From: Bacteroidota bacterium
GTDB taxonomy: Bacteria; Bacteroidota; Bacteroidia; Flavobacteriales; Flavobacteriaceae
NCBI GenBank assembly: GCA_023434025.1
Contig: JAEYTL010000049.1
Location: 1 to 64,000 of the forward strand
Reading direction: 5' to 3'
DNA length: 64,000 nt
Positions within the stretch are counted from its first letter, which is position 1. Each line of letters starts with the position of its first letter. The position numbers were made by a program, and so were the translations under genes. Positions 62,479 through 64,000 of the stretch are shown here, piece by piece. The notes beneath the pieces were generated by a model, which searched no databases, was not told the origin of the DNA, and saw nothing but the letters and a program-made list of their open reading frames with translations.

Positions 62479-63264
62479 ATGACATTATTTAATTTAACTC
62501 ATAAAAACGCTTTAATAACCGGAGGAACCCACGGATTAGGGATGGCAATTGCCGAAGCTCTGGCCCAGGCCGGTGCCCGGTTGATCATTACCGGAACAAC
62601 GCCTGCCAAAATGGAAGAGGCAATTTCTTATTACCAATCAAAAGGTTATCAGGCAACAGGTTATTTGTTTGATGTAACCGACGAAGTTGATGCGGCCAGA
62701 CATGTCGAATTGATTTCAAAAGAAATCGGTGACATTCACATATTAGTAAACAACGCCGGAATCATTAAACGAGAACTGGCTGTTACGATGCCGGTTGCTG
62801 ATTTCAGGAAAGTAATTGATGTAGACTTAGTCGGGCCATTCATTATGTCGCAACTTGTGGCTAAACAAATGATTGAACGCAAAGCGGGAAAAATAATCAA
62901 CATTTGTTCGATGATGAGTGAACTGGGACGAAATACTGTTTCAGCTTACGCTGCGGCGAAAGGCGGATTAAAAATGCTGACAAAAAATTTGGCCACCGAA
63001 TGGGCAAAATACAATATTCAGGTCAACGGCATCGGTCCGGGGTATTTTGCAACCTCACAAACCGCTCCGATCAGGGTTGACGGCCATCCGTTCAATGATT
63101 TTATCATCAGCAGAACACCTGCGGCCCGTTGGGGAGATCCGGAAGATCTGGCCGGAACAGCCGTTTTCCTGGCTTCTAAAGCCAGTGATTTTGTAAACGG
63201 ACAGATAATTTATGTAGATGGGGGAATTTTAGCAACCATCGGAAAACCATCAAATGAAGAATAA
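62479..63264 (+). CDS. kduD: 2-deoxy-D-gluconate 3-dehydrogenase
   Basis: The start is MTLFNLTHKN (261 aa). It is an SDR with ALITGGTHGLGMAIAEALA, NNAGIIKRE, NICSMMSELG and catalytic Y-x3-K in AYAAAKGGLKML. The end YVDGGILATIG is that of KduD. It reduces 2,5-diketo-3-deoxygluconate to 2-keto-3-deoxygluconate. Two bases separate it from kduI, as in many hexuronate operons. Confidence 0.94.
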   Translation: MTLFNLTHKNALITGGTHGLGMAIAEALAQAGARLIITGTTPAKMEEAISYYQSKGYQATGYLFDVTDEVDAARHVELISKEIGDIHILVNNAGIIKRELAVTMPVADFRKVIDVDLVGPFIMSQLVAKQMIERKAGKIINICSMMSELGRNTVSAYAAAKGGLKMLTKNLATEWAKYNIQVNGIGPGYFATSQTAPIRVDGHPFNDFIISRTPAARWGDPEDLAGTAVFLASKASDFVNGQIIYVDGGILATIGKPSNEE

Positions 63265-63269
63265 TTATT

Positions 63270-64000
63270 ATGAGTAGCTTTTTTATACACGAGAATTTTT
63301 TATTAGAAAATAAATATGCGGAAGAATTGTATCATAACTATTCTAAAAACCAGCCTATTATTGATTATCACAACCATTTATCACCTAAATTAATCGCCGA
63401 GGATTATCAGTTCAAAAACATTACAGATGTCTGGATTAACGGCGATCACTATAAATGGAGAGCTATGCGGACACTGGGCATAAATGAAAAATACATTACC
63501 GGTGAGGCTCCGGACAAAGACAAGTTTATTCAATGGGCAAAAACGGTTCCCTATACTATGCGAAACCCATTGTATCATTGGACACACCTGGAATTGGCCC
63601 GCTACTTTGATATTTACGATTTATTGAATGAAAAATCAGCAGAAGCCATTTATGAAGAAACCACTCAAAAATTAAGCACCAATGCTTTTTCATGCCGGAA
63701 CTTGCTAAAGAAAGTCAATGCCGAAGTGGTTTGCACAACCGAAGATCCTACCGATGATTTAGCCTATCACCAACAATTGGCTCAAAGTGATTTTTCTATA
63801 AAAGTAAGCACCGCTTTCCGACCTGACAAAGCAATTTTAATTGTAAGTGAGACGTATAATAATTATATCGATCAATTATCAAAAGTTGTTGATTTTGAAA
63901 TCAATACTTATTCTGACTTATGTAATGCTTTAAGTAAAAGAATTGCGTATTTTAATGAAAATGGTTGTCAACTTTCAGACCATGGATTAGATCAGATTCA
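63270..64000 (+). CDS. uxaC: glucuronate (uronate) isomerase, cut by window end
   Basis: The open frame runs without a stop into the window edge (about 243 codons seen). It starts MSSFFIHENF and contains DYHNHLSPKLIA, with the metal-ligand histidines, WRAMRTLGI and NPLYHWTHLELARYF, which are hallmarks of UxaC. It turns glucuronate or galacturonate to fructuronate or tagaturonate. Usual length is about 465 residues, so roughly half is missing here. Confidence 0.93.
   Translation, partial: MSSFFIHENFLLENKYAEELYHNYSKNQPIIDYHNHLSPKLIAEDYQFKNITDVWINGDHYKWRAMRTLGINEKYITGEAPDKDKFIQWAKTVPYTMRNPLYHWTHLELARYFDIYDLLNEKSAEAIYEETTQKLSTNAFSCRNLLKKVNAEVVCTTEDPTDDLAYHQQLAQSDFSIKVSTAFRPDKAILIVSETYNNYIDQLSKVVDFEINTYSDLCNALSKRIAYFNENGCQLSDHGLDQI

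Overview
The window looks like a chromosome segment from a Bacteroidetes bacterium, most likely a Flavobacterium-like member of the Flavobacteriaceae. The DNA is AT-rich, start codons sit behind A-rich leaders, and many promoters carry the TAnnTTTG -7 box typical of the phylum. There is a type IX secretion sorting domain at 16.2-17.5 kb, and short dispersed palindromic repeats are common. No rRNA, CRISPR array or complete insertion sequence was seen.

Region 1 (about 0.4-15.4 kb) is an RNA-repair and conflict island. It holds a helicase-nuclease gene followed by a WYL regulator gene on the minus strand. Divergent from these are a tRNA-like leader with a RING/TerD-like protein gene, then rtcB (RNA ligase), two RlaP-type nucleotidyltransferases and a PHP-domain ATPase between them. 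Region 2 (15.4-21.3 kb) has a lipoprotein, a T9SS cargo protein, a kinase-like protein, an SDR with an AraC regulator, and a VOC protein.

Region 3 (21.4-29.2 kb) appears to be the second half of the RNA-repair island. It has two tiny ORFs with their own terminators and a cluster of five divergent tRNAs (Asn, Asp, Ser, His, Glu). It then has an unknown 106-aa gene and a second tRNA-like leader containing a circularly permuted tRNA shape. Next come two SPFH/band-7 proteins, a DEDDh exonuclease, an NAD-kinase-like protein and an MscS channel. The same 8-5-8 palindrome, at a fixed 9-nt distance from a -7-like box, precedes the RING/TerD, rtcB and SPFH units. This suggests one regulon of RNA ligase, end-processing enzymes and atypical tRNA-like RNAs, and it is the most unusual thing in the window.

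Region 4 (29.5-40.9 kb, minus strand) is a catabolic operon for anthranilate or salicylate through CoA thioesters. It encodes a CoA ligase, a bifunctional aryl-CoA monooxygenase/oxidoreductase, a thioesterase, a gentisate-dioxygenase-like cupin, an FAH-family hydrolase, a nitrilase-superfamily amidase, a maleate-isomerase-like protein and a flavin reductase.

Region 5 (41.1-52.3 kb) is an acetate/short-acid uptake and activation locus with an outer-membrane protein, a two-part sodium symporter, a symporter-fused histidine kinase, a response regulator and two acyl-CoA synthetases. Region 6 (52.3-61.5 kb) has small envelope genes and then a type III polyketide synthase cluster with its own KS, dehydratase, reductase, ACP, phosphopantetheinyl transferase, methyltransferase and FAD enzyme. 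Region 7 (61.6 kb to the end) is a hexuronate operon (kduI, kduD, uxaC cut by the window edge) behind a perfect LacI-type operator.
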